This document shows positions 1-5,467 of a stretch of 7,691 nucleotides of DNA, piece by piece. Position 1 is the stretch's first letter; every line of letters starts with the position of its first letter. The notes under the pieces are model-generated. The model was not told the DNA's origin and searched no databases. It saw only the letters and a list, made by a program, of their open reading frames with translations. The translations under genes were made by a program, and so were the position numbers. The stretch is from NCBI GenBank assembly GCA_021792015.1, contig JAJYVM010000174.1, positions 1 to 7,691 of the forward strand. The letters run 5' to 3'. The stretch is from Bacillota bacterium (lineage in GTDB: Bacteria; Bacillota; Sulfobacillia; RBS10-35; JAJYVM01).

Positions 1-89
1 TTGCCGGGCAGGCGCCAAGCGGAACCCCCCTGTCTTCAAGTATCGTCCTCCGGCCGTGGGGTCTGGCCACCAGTCGGCCACGATGCGCC

Positions 90-126
90 AACGCCAGCGG
101 GCTCAACGGTCCGGCCGCACGGGCGG
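90..126. repeat. 37-bp direct repeat, copy 1
   Basis: This 37-bp block is repeated without mismatch at 162-198, a period of 72 bp with 35 bp of unrelated sequence between the copies. The unit starts with AACGCCAGCGGG, ends with CCGCACGGGCGG, and contains small internal inverted repeats (CCGC/GCGG around ACGG). No third copy is present in the window. Function unknown: it could be a dispersed intergenic repeat, a recent local duplication, or the remnant of a larger array lying to the left. Confidence 0.85.
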
Positions 127-161
127 TAGACCCGGACGCCGTCAGCCCCGAGGGCCTTGCG

Positions 162-198
162 AACGCCAGCGGGCTCAACGGTCCGGCCGCACGGGCGG
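162..198. repeat. 37-bp direct repeat, copy 2
   Basis: This is an exact second copy of the block at 90-126. Identity ends sharply on both sides: the preceding base is G rather than C, and the following bases are GACC rather than TAGA. That argues for a defined repeat unit rather than the decayed end of a longer duplication. It is followed at once by a small hairpin (201-205 with 212-216). Confidence 0.85.
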
Positions 199-411
199 GA
201 CCACCCATGGCGGTGGCCGATGCGGCGGCGCATGGAGGCGCACCCTCAACGTCGTACGCGCCATCGTGCCCGCGCGGGCCGGCCCGTAGGCTGCCTCCCC
301 CGAGCTCGGCTGGACTTCCTCGCGACGGTGCACCACACTGGCATGTGGTATTCGAGCCGCTCCGCGGCGCCATGGGATGGCAGGAAATCGTCGGCATGCC
401 GCCGGGGTGGC

Positions 412-440
412 TTGTCTGGATATTCATACTGCGTTAGCAT
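412..440 (+). promoter_or_regulatory. Candidate promoter of the MFS efflux gene
   Basis: TTGTCT (412-417) and TAGCAT (435-440) are separated by 17 bp and match the sigma-A -35 and -10 consensus at four of six positions each. The region around 419-450 is also the most AT-rich stretch upstream of the transporter gene. Transcription would start near 447, giving a leader of about 65 nt that begins with the hairpin at 452-484. Both boxes are imperfect, so this is a moderate prediction. Confidence 0.4.
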
Positions 441-451
441 TCCTTTTAGTC

Positions 452-484
452 CGTGCGTGACCGGGATTGTTCGGGTCGCGCATG
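452..484 (+). promoter_or_regulatory. Inverted repeat or 5' hairpin before the MFS gene
   Basis: Bases 452-462 pair with 474-484 (11 bp including two G-U pairs) around an 11-nt loop. There is no T-run, so it is not a terminator. It lies just downstream of the candidate promoter and upstream of the AGAGGAG ribosome binding site at 494-500. As DNA it could be an operator for a local repressor; as RNA it could be a 5' stabilising or attenuating hairpin. It would bury a TTG (467) and an ATG (482) start candidate, which favours initiation at 512. Confidence 0.4.
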
Positions 485-511
485 GATGCACACAGAGGAG
501 TGACCGTCCCC

Positions 512-1990
512 TTGACCGGACCCACGACATCCGCATCGGCCTCAGCCTCCGGGTGGCGGCGGCTGCTTGTTGAGCCAGCCCGGCCGAAACGAATCGCCAG
601 CCGCAACGACGCCTATTGGTTCGCCGTCGCGACCGTCTGTGTCGGCGCCTTCATGGGCCAACTGGACGCCAGCATTGTGACGCTGGCCTTCCCAACGCTC
701 ACGCGGGACTTCCACGCCAGCGTTGCGGACGTCCAGTGGGTGGGGTTGGCCTACCTCCTGGCCCTCGCCATCGCGCTGCCGCTGGTCGGCCGCCTGGCCG
801 ACATGGTGGGGCGCAAGCTCCTGTACACGTATGGCTTCATCCTCTTCATCATCGGCTCGGCGCTCTGCGGGCTGTCAGGCAGCCTGGTCATGCTCGACAT
901 CTTCCGTGTTCTGCAGGCGATGGGTGCGGCCATGCTGCAGGCCAACTCGGTCGCCATCATCGCGGGGGTCATGCCGCCCGAGAAGCTCGGCAGCGGGATC
1001 GGCGTTCAGGGCATGGCGCAGGCGCTGGGGCTGGCCCTTGGACCGGTCGTCGGTGGGCTGCTCATCACCCTCGGCGGCTGGCGGCTGATCTTCTACGTCA
1101 ACGTCCCGGCAGGCATCGTGGGCACGATGCTCGGCTGGTACCTCATTCCCCGCAGCCGCAACCTCAGTGGGACCGCTCGCTTCGACTGGACCGGCTCCGC
1201 GATGCTGCTGCCGGCTGTCGGCGCCCTGTTCTACGCCCTCTCCGAGGGTTCGACCTTCGGCTGGGGCTCGCCCGTCATCCTGGCGTGCTTCGTCATCGCC
1301 ATCGCCTCCTTCGCCGTGTTCCTGCGGGTCGAGGCGCGGGCCGCAGCGCCGATCCTGCGGCTCGGCCTGCTGCGCCTGAGGTCGTTCACAAACGGTCTGG
1401 GGCAGGGCGTCACCAACTACATGGTCACCTTCGGCACGCTGTTCGTCGTCCCGTTCTTCCTCGAGAGCGCCCGCCATGCCTCGCCGGCCACGGCCGGACT
1501 GGAACTGCTGGCGATGCCGGCCGGCCTCGGGATCGTGGCCCTGTTTGCGGGGCGCTGGGCTGACCAGGTGGGCCCGCGGCGGCCCGCGGTCATCGGCATG
1601 AGCGTCGACGTCGTATGCCTCGCGTACCTGGCGCTCTTCCGCCCCAGCGGTATTCCCTTCCTGGTGGCCCTGGCGCTGGTTGGCGCGGGGGTCGGCGCCT
1701 CAACCGCGCCGAACAACGCGGCCACTGTCGGCGCCGTGCCGCGCGAGCACCAGGGCGTGGCCAGCGGTGTCCTCAACATGATCCGCAGCTTCGGCACGGC
1801 CATGGGCCTGTCGATCACCGCCAGCGTCTTCACCGCCGTCGCGGGCAGTGCCGTCGACCCCACGCTCGTTGCGGGCGGGTTCTCGGCCGCCGTCTGGATG
1901 CTGGCCGGGGTGGCCTTCGTCGGTGGTGTTCTGGCCGTGTTGCGGGGCAACGTGAAGCTGAGCGCCGACCCCACCCTGCGGGTGGAGTGA
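512..1990 (+). CDS. MFS transporter, DHA2 (EmrB/QacA-type) drug efflux family
   Basis: This is a predicted inner-membrane proton-coupled exporter of about 492 residues, the usual length for the 14-helix DHA2 branch. After a roughly 35-residue basic N-terminal tail, helix 1 carries GQLDASIVTLAFPTL (about 49-63), the DHA2 version of LDxTIVNVALP. The loop between helices 2 and 3 has motif A, GRLADMVGRK (93-102). Helix 5 has motif C, ALGLALGPVVGG (171-182), followed by WRLIFYVNVPAG (190-201), typical of this family. Further hydrophobic segments continue to the C-terminus. The TTG at 512 is chosen because AGAGGAG (494-500) lies 11 nt upstream; ATG 482, GTG 500 and TTG 467 are in-frame alternatives with poorer placement. 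The substrate cannot be read from sequence. Being next to the trp operon raises export of an aromatic compound as a guess only. No terminator follows it. Confidence 0.92.
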   Translation: MTGPTTSASASASGWRRLLVEPARPKRIASRNDAYWFAVATVCVGAFMGQLDASIVTLAFPTLTRDFHASVADVQWVGLAYLLALAIALPLVGRLADMVGRKLLYTYGFILFIIGSALCGLSGSLVMLDIFRVLQAMGAAMLQANSVAIIAGVMPPEKLGSGIGVQGMAQALGLALGPVVGGLLITLGGWRLIFYVNVPAGIVGTMLGWYLIPRSRNLSGTARFDWTGSAMLLPAVGALFYALSEGSTFGWGSPVILACFVIAIASFAVFLRVEARAAAPILRLGLLRLRSFTNGLGQGVTNYMVTFGTLFVVPFFLESARHASPATAGLELLAMPAGLGIVALFAGRWADQVGPRRPAVIGMSVDVVCLAYLALFRPSGIPFLVALALVGAGVGASTAPNNAATVGAVPREHQGVASGVLNMIRSFGTAMGLSITASVFTAVAGSAVDPTLVAGGFSAAVWMLAGVAFVGGVLAVLRGNVKLSADPTLRVE

Positions 1991-1992
1991 CC

Positions 1993-2021
1993 TTGACTGC
2001 GCTGGCAGGACCGGGTATGGT
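1993..2021 (+). promoter_or_regulatory. Promoter of the trp operon
   Basis: TTGACT (1993-1998; five of six consensus bases) and TATGGT (2016-2021; four of six) are separated by exactly 17 bp, an ideal sigma-A arrangement. The predicted transcript begins near 2028-2030, a few bases before the T-box leader folds. The -35 box starts two bases after the stop codon of the upstream transporter gene, so the operon has its own promoter but no terminator insulating it from transcription arriving from upstream. Confidence 0.75.
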
Positions 2022-2239
2022 CGACCTGTAACTGAATCGCGACCGCGCGAGGATGGGGAGTAGTACGCGCAGTCACCTGCGCACAGCGAGCCGGGGGCGG
2101 TGGGAGCCCGGCGGCGGGTGGGCGCCGAATGGACCTCGGAGCAGCCATCGGGAATCGGTGGCCGCGTTGCCCGGCGATAACGGGCGGCGGTATCGGCGAG
2201 AGCCCGTACCGCGACGAGTGAGGCCCTGATGCCTCATTT

Positions 2240-2267
2240 GGGTGGCACCGCGGAAGCCCTTCGCCCC
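2240..2267 (+). promoter_or_regulatory. T-box antiterminator 1
   Basis: GGGTGGCACCGCGG (2240-2253) is the conserved T-box sequence. GGG (2240-2242) can pair with CCC (2265-2267) and GCG (2250-2252) with CGC (2262-2264), leaving the bulge TGGCACC (2243-2249). The bulge bases TGGC can pair with the 3' end G-C-C-A of an uncharged tRNA; the C matches discriminator base G73, which is usual for bacterial tRNA-Trp. The antiterminator uses 2262-2263, which the terminator helix also needs, so the two folds are mutually exclusive. Confidence 0.92.
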
Positions 2268-2293
2268 AAGCTGGACGAAGGCTTTTTTCTTTT
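2256..2293 (+). terminator. T-box terminator 1
   Basis: CCTTCG (2258-2263) pairs with CGAAGG (2276-2281), and G2256 can add a pair with C2282 across a one-base bulge. The helix is followed by the run TTTTTTCTTTT (2283-2293). This is the OFF state of the leader, formed when tRNA-Trp is charged. It should also stop transcripts running in from the upstream transporter gene. Confidence 0.88.
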
Positions 2294-2301
2294 ATGCGGG
2301 C

Positions 2302-2359
2302 GGCCGCCCCGATGGGGGAGCGGCCTAACATGGGTGGCAACACGGAGCCTTCCGTCCCA
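2302..2359 (+). promoter_or_regulatory. Second T-box decision module without stem I (hairpin plus antiterminator 2)
   Basis: After terminator 1 the leader repeats its decision region. A hairpin at 2302-2307 with 2320-2325, extended by CCC/GGG inside, sits where stem III would. It is followed by TGGGTGGCAACACGGA (2331-2346). TGGG (2331-2334) pairs with CCCA (2356-2359) and ACGGA (2342-2346) with TCCGT (2351-2355), leaving the bulge TGGCAAC (2335-2341). This has the layout of a T-box antiterminator and is better paired than the first. The TGGC again fits tRNA-Trp. Only 37 nt separate it from terminator 1, too little for a second stem I, so tRNA recognition must rely on the upstream stem I or be codon-independent. 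Confidence 0.85.
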
Positions 2360-2383
2360 ACGACGGAGGGCTCCTTTTTGTTT
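2344..2383 (+). terminator. T-box terminator 2
   Basis: Bases 2344-2356 pair continuously with 2362-2374 (13 bp with one G-U pair) around the 5-nt loop CCAAC, followed by TTTTTGTTT (2375-2383). The 5' arm includes bases 2344-2346 and 2351-2356 that antiterminator 2 also needs, so the two structures exclude each other. It is more stable on inspection than terminator 1 and ends one base before the trpE ribosome binding site GGAGG (2384-2388). Confidence 0.93.
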
Positions 2384-2395
2384 GGAGGCGGCGGC

Positions 2396-3844
2396 ATGAC
2401 CCATCCCGAGACCCGGTTGCAGGTGGCTCCCGCGACCCGGCTGCTGATGGCGGACATGGAGACGCCGATCAGCCTGTTCCTGAAGCTGCGCCCCCTCGGC
2501 GCGCGCTACCTGCTGGAGAGTGCGGAGCAGGGCGAGCGCATGGGTCGCTATTCCTTCATCGGGATCGGCGCCGTGAGGCGCCTGGTGTCCCGCAAGCCGG
2601 GCATCAGCGAGATCGTGAGCGCGGAAGGCCCCACCGAGGTCTTGCACGGGTCCCCGCTGGACGCCGTGCGCCACCTCATGGCGGGGTTTGAGCTCGCCGG
2701 CGGGCCGGATGATTTTCCGCCCTTTTATGGCGGGGCCGTCGGCTACCTCGGCTACGACCTCGTCCACTACCTCGAGCCGCGCGTGCCCCGCACGCCGGCC
2801 GATGACGTCGGCTGGCCCGAGGCCGTGTTCGTCATCGCCCAGGACGTGGTGGCCTTCGACCACCTGACGCACCGCGTGCTGTTGGTCGACAGCTGCACGG
2901 ACGGCGAAGCCGCCGCGGCCGCGCGCCTGGACGCCATCGAGGCCGCCGTCCGGGGCCCGCAGCCGGCTGAGGCGGAGCGGCGACCCGTTGCCGAGGAGGC
3001 GGCCACCGCGAACCTGTCGGCGGACGCCTACCGCGAGGCTGTCAGCCGCGCCAAGGCGCACATCGCGGCGGGCAACGCGTTTCAGGTGGTCGTGAGTCAG
3101 CGCCTGCACCGGCCGCTGCGGGCGGCGCCGTTCGACGTCTACCGCGCCCTGCGCTCCGTCAACCCGTCGCCCTACATGTTCTTCCTGGACTTCGCCGAGG
3201 AGGGGATGGCCCTCGCCGGCGCCTCGCCCGAGATGCTGGTGCGGGTGCGCGGGGACCTGATCGAGTCCCGGGCCACCATCGCCGGCACCCGGCCGCGCGG
3301 CCGCGACGCGGCCGAGGATCTCGCCCTGGCGGCGGAGTTGCGCGCCGATCCCAAGGAGTGCGCCGAGCACGTGATGCTGGTGGACCTTGCCCGCAACGAC
3401 GTCGGCCGCGTGGCCGTGCCGGGAAGCGTGCGCGTGCCGGAGCTGATGGCGGTCGAGCGCTACGCCGCCGTCATGCACATGGCCTCGGCCGTGGAGGGGC
3501 GGCTGCTCCCCGGCCGCGACGCGTTCGACGCGCTGGCGGCGACCTTCCCCGCCGGCACCGTCTCCGGCGCGCCCAAGGTGCGGGCCATGGAGATCCTGGC
3601 CGAGCTGGAGCCGACCCGGCGCGGGCCCTACTCCGGCTGCGTCGGCTACTTCGGCTGGAACGGGAGCCTGGACTGCTGCATCACGCTGCGCACCATCGCC
3701 ATGACCGGCGGCAGCGCCTACATCCAGGCGGGCGCCGGCATCGTCGCCGACTCGGACCCGCAGCGGGAGTTCGAGGAGTGCCACCACAAGGCGCGGGCGC
3801 TGATGCGGGCGCTCGACCTGGCGGAGGGGGGGCTGCCGCGGTGA
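2396..3844 (+). CDS. trpE: Anthranilate synthase component I
   Basis: This large subunit converts chorismate and ammonia (supplied by TrpG) to anthranilate, the first committed step to tryptophan. It has 482 residues, a normal length. The N-terminal regulatory part contains LLES (39-42) in the region that binds tryptophan in feedback-sensitive enzymes. The C-terminal chorismate-binding domain shows IAGTRPRG (295-302), EHVMLVDLARND (324-335), HMAS (361-364), FPAGTVSGAPK (384-394), GYFGWNGSLD (417-426) and AGAGIVADS (445-453). The ATG at 2396 is chosen because GGAGG (2384-2388) lies 7 nt upstream. An in-frame ATG at 2294 would start within the leader terminators and is rejected. The stop overlaps the trpG start (GTGA). 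Expression is controlled by the T-box leader. SRAT precedes IAGT, where TRP or YP is more usual. Confidence 0.97.
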   Translation: MTHPETRLQVAPATRLLMADMETPISLFLKLRPLGARYLLESAEQGERMGRYSFIGIGAVRRLVSRKPGISEIVSAEGPTEVLHGSPLDAVRHLMAGFELAGGPDDFPPFYGGAVGYLGYDLVHYLEPRVPRTPADDVGWPEAVFVIAQDVVAFDHLTHRVLLVDSCTDGEAAAAARLDAIEAAVRGPQPAEAERRPVAEEAATANLSADAYREAVSRAKAHIAAGNAFQVVVSQRLHRPLRAAPFDVYRALRSVNPSPYMFFLDFAEEGMALAGASPEMLVRVRGDLIESRATIAGTRPRGRDAAEDLALAAELRADPKECAEHVMLVDLARNDVGRVAVPGSVRVPELMAVERYAAVMHMASAVEGRLLPGRDAFDALAATFPAGTVSGAPKVRAMEILAELEPTRRGPYSGCVGYFGWNGSLDCCITLRTIAMTGGSAYIQAGAGIVADSDPQREFEECHHKARALMRALDLAEGGLPR

Positions 3845-4455
3845 GGGTGCTGCTGATCGACAACTACGACTCCTTCACCTACAACCTGCTGCAGTACCTG
3901 GCCGAGCTGGGGGCCGACGTGATCGTCCGCCGCAACGACGCCGTGGGCGTGGATGAGGCGGAGGCGCTCAGCGCCGACGCGCTCGTCATATCCCCCGGAC
4001 CCGGCCGGCCCGAGGATGCGGGGATCTGCGTCGACCTGATCCGCGCCCTGGGTCCCCAGATCCCGACCCTCGGCGTCTGCCTCGGGCACCAGGCCATCGC
4101 CGTCGCCTTCGGCGGCGAGGTGGTGCTGGCGCCGGCGGCGCTGCACGGCAAGACGTCGCCGATCCTCCACGACGGAGCGGACCCGCTCTTTTCCGGGCTG
4201 CCCTCGCCGTTCAGGGCCACGCGCTACCACTCGCTCTGCGTGCGGCGGGAGGGGCTGCCGGCCGAGCTGGCCGTGACCGCGACCTCCGATGACGGGCTCA
4301 TCATGGGGTTGCGCCACCGCCGCCACCCCATCGCGGGCGTCCAGTTCCATCCCGAGTCGATCCTGACGGAGCCAGGGCGGCAGATCCTGGCCAACTTTCT
4401 CGGCAAGGGGGTCGCGGGCCGTGCAGCCGTTTCTGCAGAAGCTGACCGCCGGTAA
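3841..4455 (+). CDS. trpG: Anthranilate synthase component II, glutamine amidotransferase
   Basis: This class I glutamine amidotransferase releases ammonia from glutamine and channels it to TrpE. It has 204 residues, slightly longer than the usual 190 or so because of its C-terminal tail. It begins VLLIDNYDSFTYNL, typical of TrpG/PabA. It shows SPGPGRPEDAG (51-61), the nucleophile elbow GVCLGHQ with Cys80, HGKTS (102-106), RYHSL (128-132), and FHPES with catalytic His170 and Glu172. The GTG start at 3841 overlaps the trpE stop by 4 nt, with a GGAGGGGGG site at 3823-3832. Its last 35 nt overlap trpD. In many Firmicutes one such subunit also serves folate synthesis as PabA. Its place here points to tryptophan, but a dual role cannot be excluded. 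Confidence 0.96.
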   Translation: MRVLLIDNYDSFTYNLLQYLAELGADVIVRRNDAVGVDEAEALSADALVISPGPGRPEDAGICVDLIRALGPQIPTLGVCLGHQAIAVAFGGEVVLAPAALHGKTSPILHDGADPLFSGLPSPFRATRYHSLCVRREGLPAELAVTATSDDGLIMGLRHRRHPIAGVQFHPESILTEPGRQILANFLGKGVAGRAAVSAEADRR

Positions 4456-5467
4456 GGATCTGAGCCTGGAGGAAGCGCAGGCGGCCATGGACGAGATCTT
4501 CAGCGGGCAGGCCACGCCCGCCCAGGTCGGGGCCTTCCTGGCGGCCCTGCGCACCAAGGGGGAGACGGTGGACGAGATCGCCGGCTGCGCGCGGTCCATG
4601 CGGGCGCACGCCACGCGGGTCGCGACACGGCACCCGCTGGTGGTCGACACCTGCGGCACCGGCGGCGACGGGGTGGGCACCTTCAACATCTCCACGACGG
4701 CGGCCTTCGTGGTGGCGGCGGCGGGGCTGCCCGTGGCCAAGCACGGCAACCGCGCTGCCTCCTCGCGCTCGGGCAGCGCCGACGTGCTGGAGGCCCTGGG
4801 GGTGCCGATCGATCTGGCGCCGGATCAGGTGGGCGCCTGCCTGGACGAGGTGGGCATCGGCTTCCTCTTCGCGGTGCGGCTGCACGGGGCCATGCGCCAC
4901 GCGGGCGGGGTCCGGCGCGAGCTCGGCGTGCGCACGGTCTTCAACCTGCTGGGCCCGCTGACCAACCCGGCCGGGGCGCAGTGCCAGCTGATCGGCGTGG
5001 CGGAGCCGCACCTTGTGCCGATGATCGCGTCGGTGCTGGCCGCGCTGGGCACACGCCGCGCCCTGGTCGTCCACGGGCAGGGGCTGGACGAGATGACGGT
5101 GACGGGCTCGACACTGGTGGCCGAGGCCGACGGCCGAGGTGTTCGCAGCTACGAGGTGGCGCCGGAGGATGTGGGATTGGCGCGCGCGTCGCGCGAGCAA
5201 CTCCTTGGCGGCACCCCCGCGGAGAACGCGGAGATCACGCTGTCCGTCTTGGGCGGCGCCGCGGGTCCGCGCCGGGACATCGTGTGCCTCAATGCCGCGG
5301 CTGCGCTGCTGGCCGGCGACGTCGTGGAGGACCTGCGCGAGGGCGTGGCCCGCGCCCAGGCGGCCATCGACAGCGGCGGCGCCATGCGCAAGCTGGACGA
5401 GCTGCGGGCGTACGCGCAAGCGTACGCCAAGATGGACACGGCTGCGGCCGCGGGCGACGCGCAATGA
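4421..5467 (+). CDS. trpD: Anthranilate phosphoribosyltransferase
   Basis: This enzyme transfers phosphoribose from PRPP to anthranilate, giving N-(5-phosphoribosyl)anthranilate. It has 348 residues, normal for the stand-alone enzyme. A helical N-terminal domain (1-70) precedes the PRPP-binding loop CGTGGDG (78-84) with VGTFNIST. It is followed by KHGNRAASSRSGSADVLEALG (107-127), GVRRELGVRTVFNLLGPLTNP (163-183) and the acidic pair Asp223-Glu224 in GLDEM. HGAMRH (155-160) has Gly where the family usually has Pro before Ala-Met. The GTG start at 4421 lies inside trpG, preceded by AAGGGG (4405-4410), and its N-terminus (FLQKLTAGKDLS) aligns with family starts. The stop overlaps trpC (ATGA). A tandem AYAQ-AYAK duplication near the end creates a strong hairpin (5407-5428). 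Confidence 0.96.
   Translation: MQPFLQKLTAGKDLSLEEAQAAMDEIFSGQATPAQVGAFLAALRTKGETVDEIAGCARSMRAHATRVATRHPLVVDTCGTGGDGVGTFNISTTAAFVVAAAGLPVAKHGNRAASSRSGSADVLEALGVPIDLAPDQVGACLDEVGIGFLFAVRLHGAMRHAGGVRRELGVRTVFNLLGPLTNPAGAQCQLIGVAEPHLVPMIASVLAALGTRRALVVHGQGLDEMTVTGSTLVAEADGRGVRSYEVAPEDVGLARASREQLLGGTPAENAEITLSVLGGAAGPRRDIVCLNAAAALLAGDVVEDLREGVARAQAAIDSGGAMRKLDELRAYAQAYAKMDTAAAAGDAQ
5407..5428 (+). repeat. 12-bp tandem duplication forming a 9-bp hairpin with GCAA loop inside trpD
   Basis: Bases 5407-5415 are perfectly complementary to 5420-5428, with loop GCAA (5416-5419), a GNRA-type tetraloop. The arms share the self-complementary octamer GCGTACGC, so the element is also a near-exact 12-bp direct repeat (from 5408), coding for AYAQ then AYAK. 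It ends about 35 nt before the trpC start. It may be a by-product of slippage or a real mRNA structure, for instance affecting stability or coupling at the trpD-trpC junction. No T-run follows, so it is not a terminator. Confidence 0.75.

Larger units (their letters stand above)
1..411. other. Gene-poor upstream region
   Basis: I see no convincing coding region here. Open frames exist on both strands, but they are short and Arg/Pro/Gly/Ala-rich, as expected from chance in GC-rich DNA, and none has a recognisable domain or a ribosome binding site. The region holds an exact 37-bp direct repeat (90-126 and 162-198) and several short palindromes: CCACC/GGTGG at 201-205 and 212-216, a 12-bp palindrome at 268-279, and a 10-bp palindrome at 392-401. 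The far left could be the untranscribed flank of a neighbouring gene outside the window. Confidence 0.6.
2029..2293 (+). promoter_or_regulatory. T-box riboswitch (tRNA-Trp sensing) leader
   Basis: This is a cis-acting leader RNA that senses uncharged tRNA-Trp and controls transcription into trpE. Stem I is visible: basal helix 2048-2052 with 2134-2138; specifier loop with AGTA at 2059-2062 opposite GAA-TGG-A (specifier codon TGG at 2130-2132); a middle helix 2067-2070 with 2122-2125; an upper helix 2074-2080 with 2114-2120; and a terminal helix 2091-2095 with 2107-2111 enclosing GGTGGGAG. AGCGAG at 2085-2090 fits the conserved AG-bulge region. Further hairpins (2145-2150 with 2156-2161, and 2162-2173 with 2181-2190 or 2187-2197 with 2202-2212) occupy the stem II region. 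Stem III is TGAGGC (2219-2224) with GCCTCA (2231-2236). It is followed by the T-box sequence at 2240-2253. Confidence 0.95.

Noticed and set aside
90..198. CRISPR array
   Set aside because: There are only two repeats and one interval, no further copies at a 72-bp period in the window, and no cas genes. Repeat and interval lengths alone are not sufficient.
268..285. Overlapping GC palindromes as a terminator or binding site
   Set aside because: Short GC-only palindromes are expected often at this base composition, and there is no T-run or promoter nearby.
207..437. 76-codon open frame before the transporter
   Set aside because: The composition before residue 56 or so looks random (Ala/Pro/Arg/Gly-rich), with no ribosome binding site and no family resemblance. 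Only its last 21 codons are kept as a weak finding.
2294..2395. Upstream ATG start for trpE at 2294
   Set aside because: It would place coding sequence inside the second T-box module and terminator 2. It lacks a ribosome binding site, whereas ATG 2396 has GGAGG at ideal spacing.
2029..2395. Leader-peptide attenuation or TRAP binding upstream of trpE
   Set aside because: No Trp-rich short frame with a ribosome binding site precedes trpE, and there is no series of regularly spaced GAG/TAG triplets. The T-box architecture explains the leader.
2234..3787. 517-codon open frame on the minus strand across trpE
   Set aside because: It is the antisense shadow of a GC-rich gene. Its translation is rich in Arg, Gly, Ala and His with no recognisable domain, while the plus strand encodes full TrpE motifs.
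4981..5463. Upstream extension of the trpC frame
   Set aside because: The frame is open upstream by chance through trpD and reads Arg/Gly-rich nonsense. TrpC homology starts at the ATG at 5464, which has the classic ATGA overlap.
4301..5464. 387-codon minus-strand open frame opposite trpG and trpD
   Set aside because: Low-complexity shadow frame. The opposing plus-strand genes carry all conserved residues of TrpG and TrpD.
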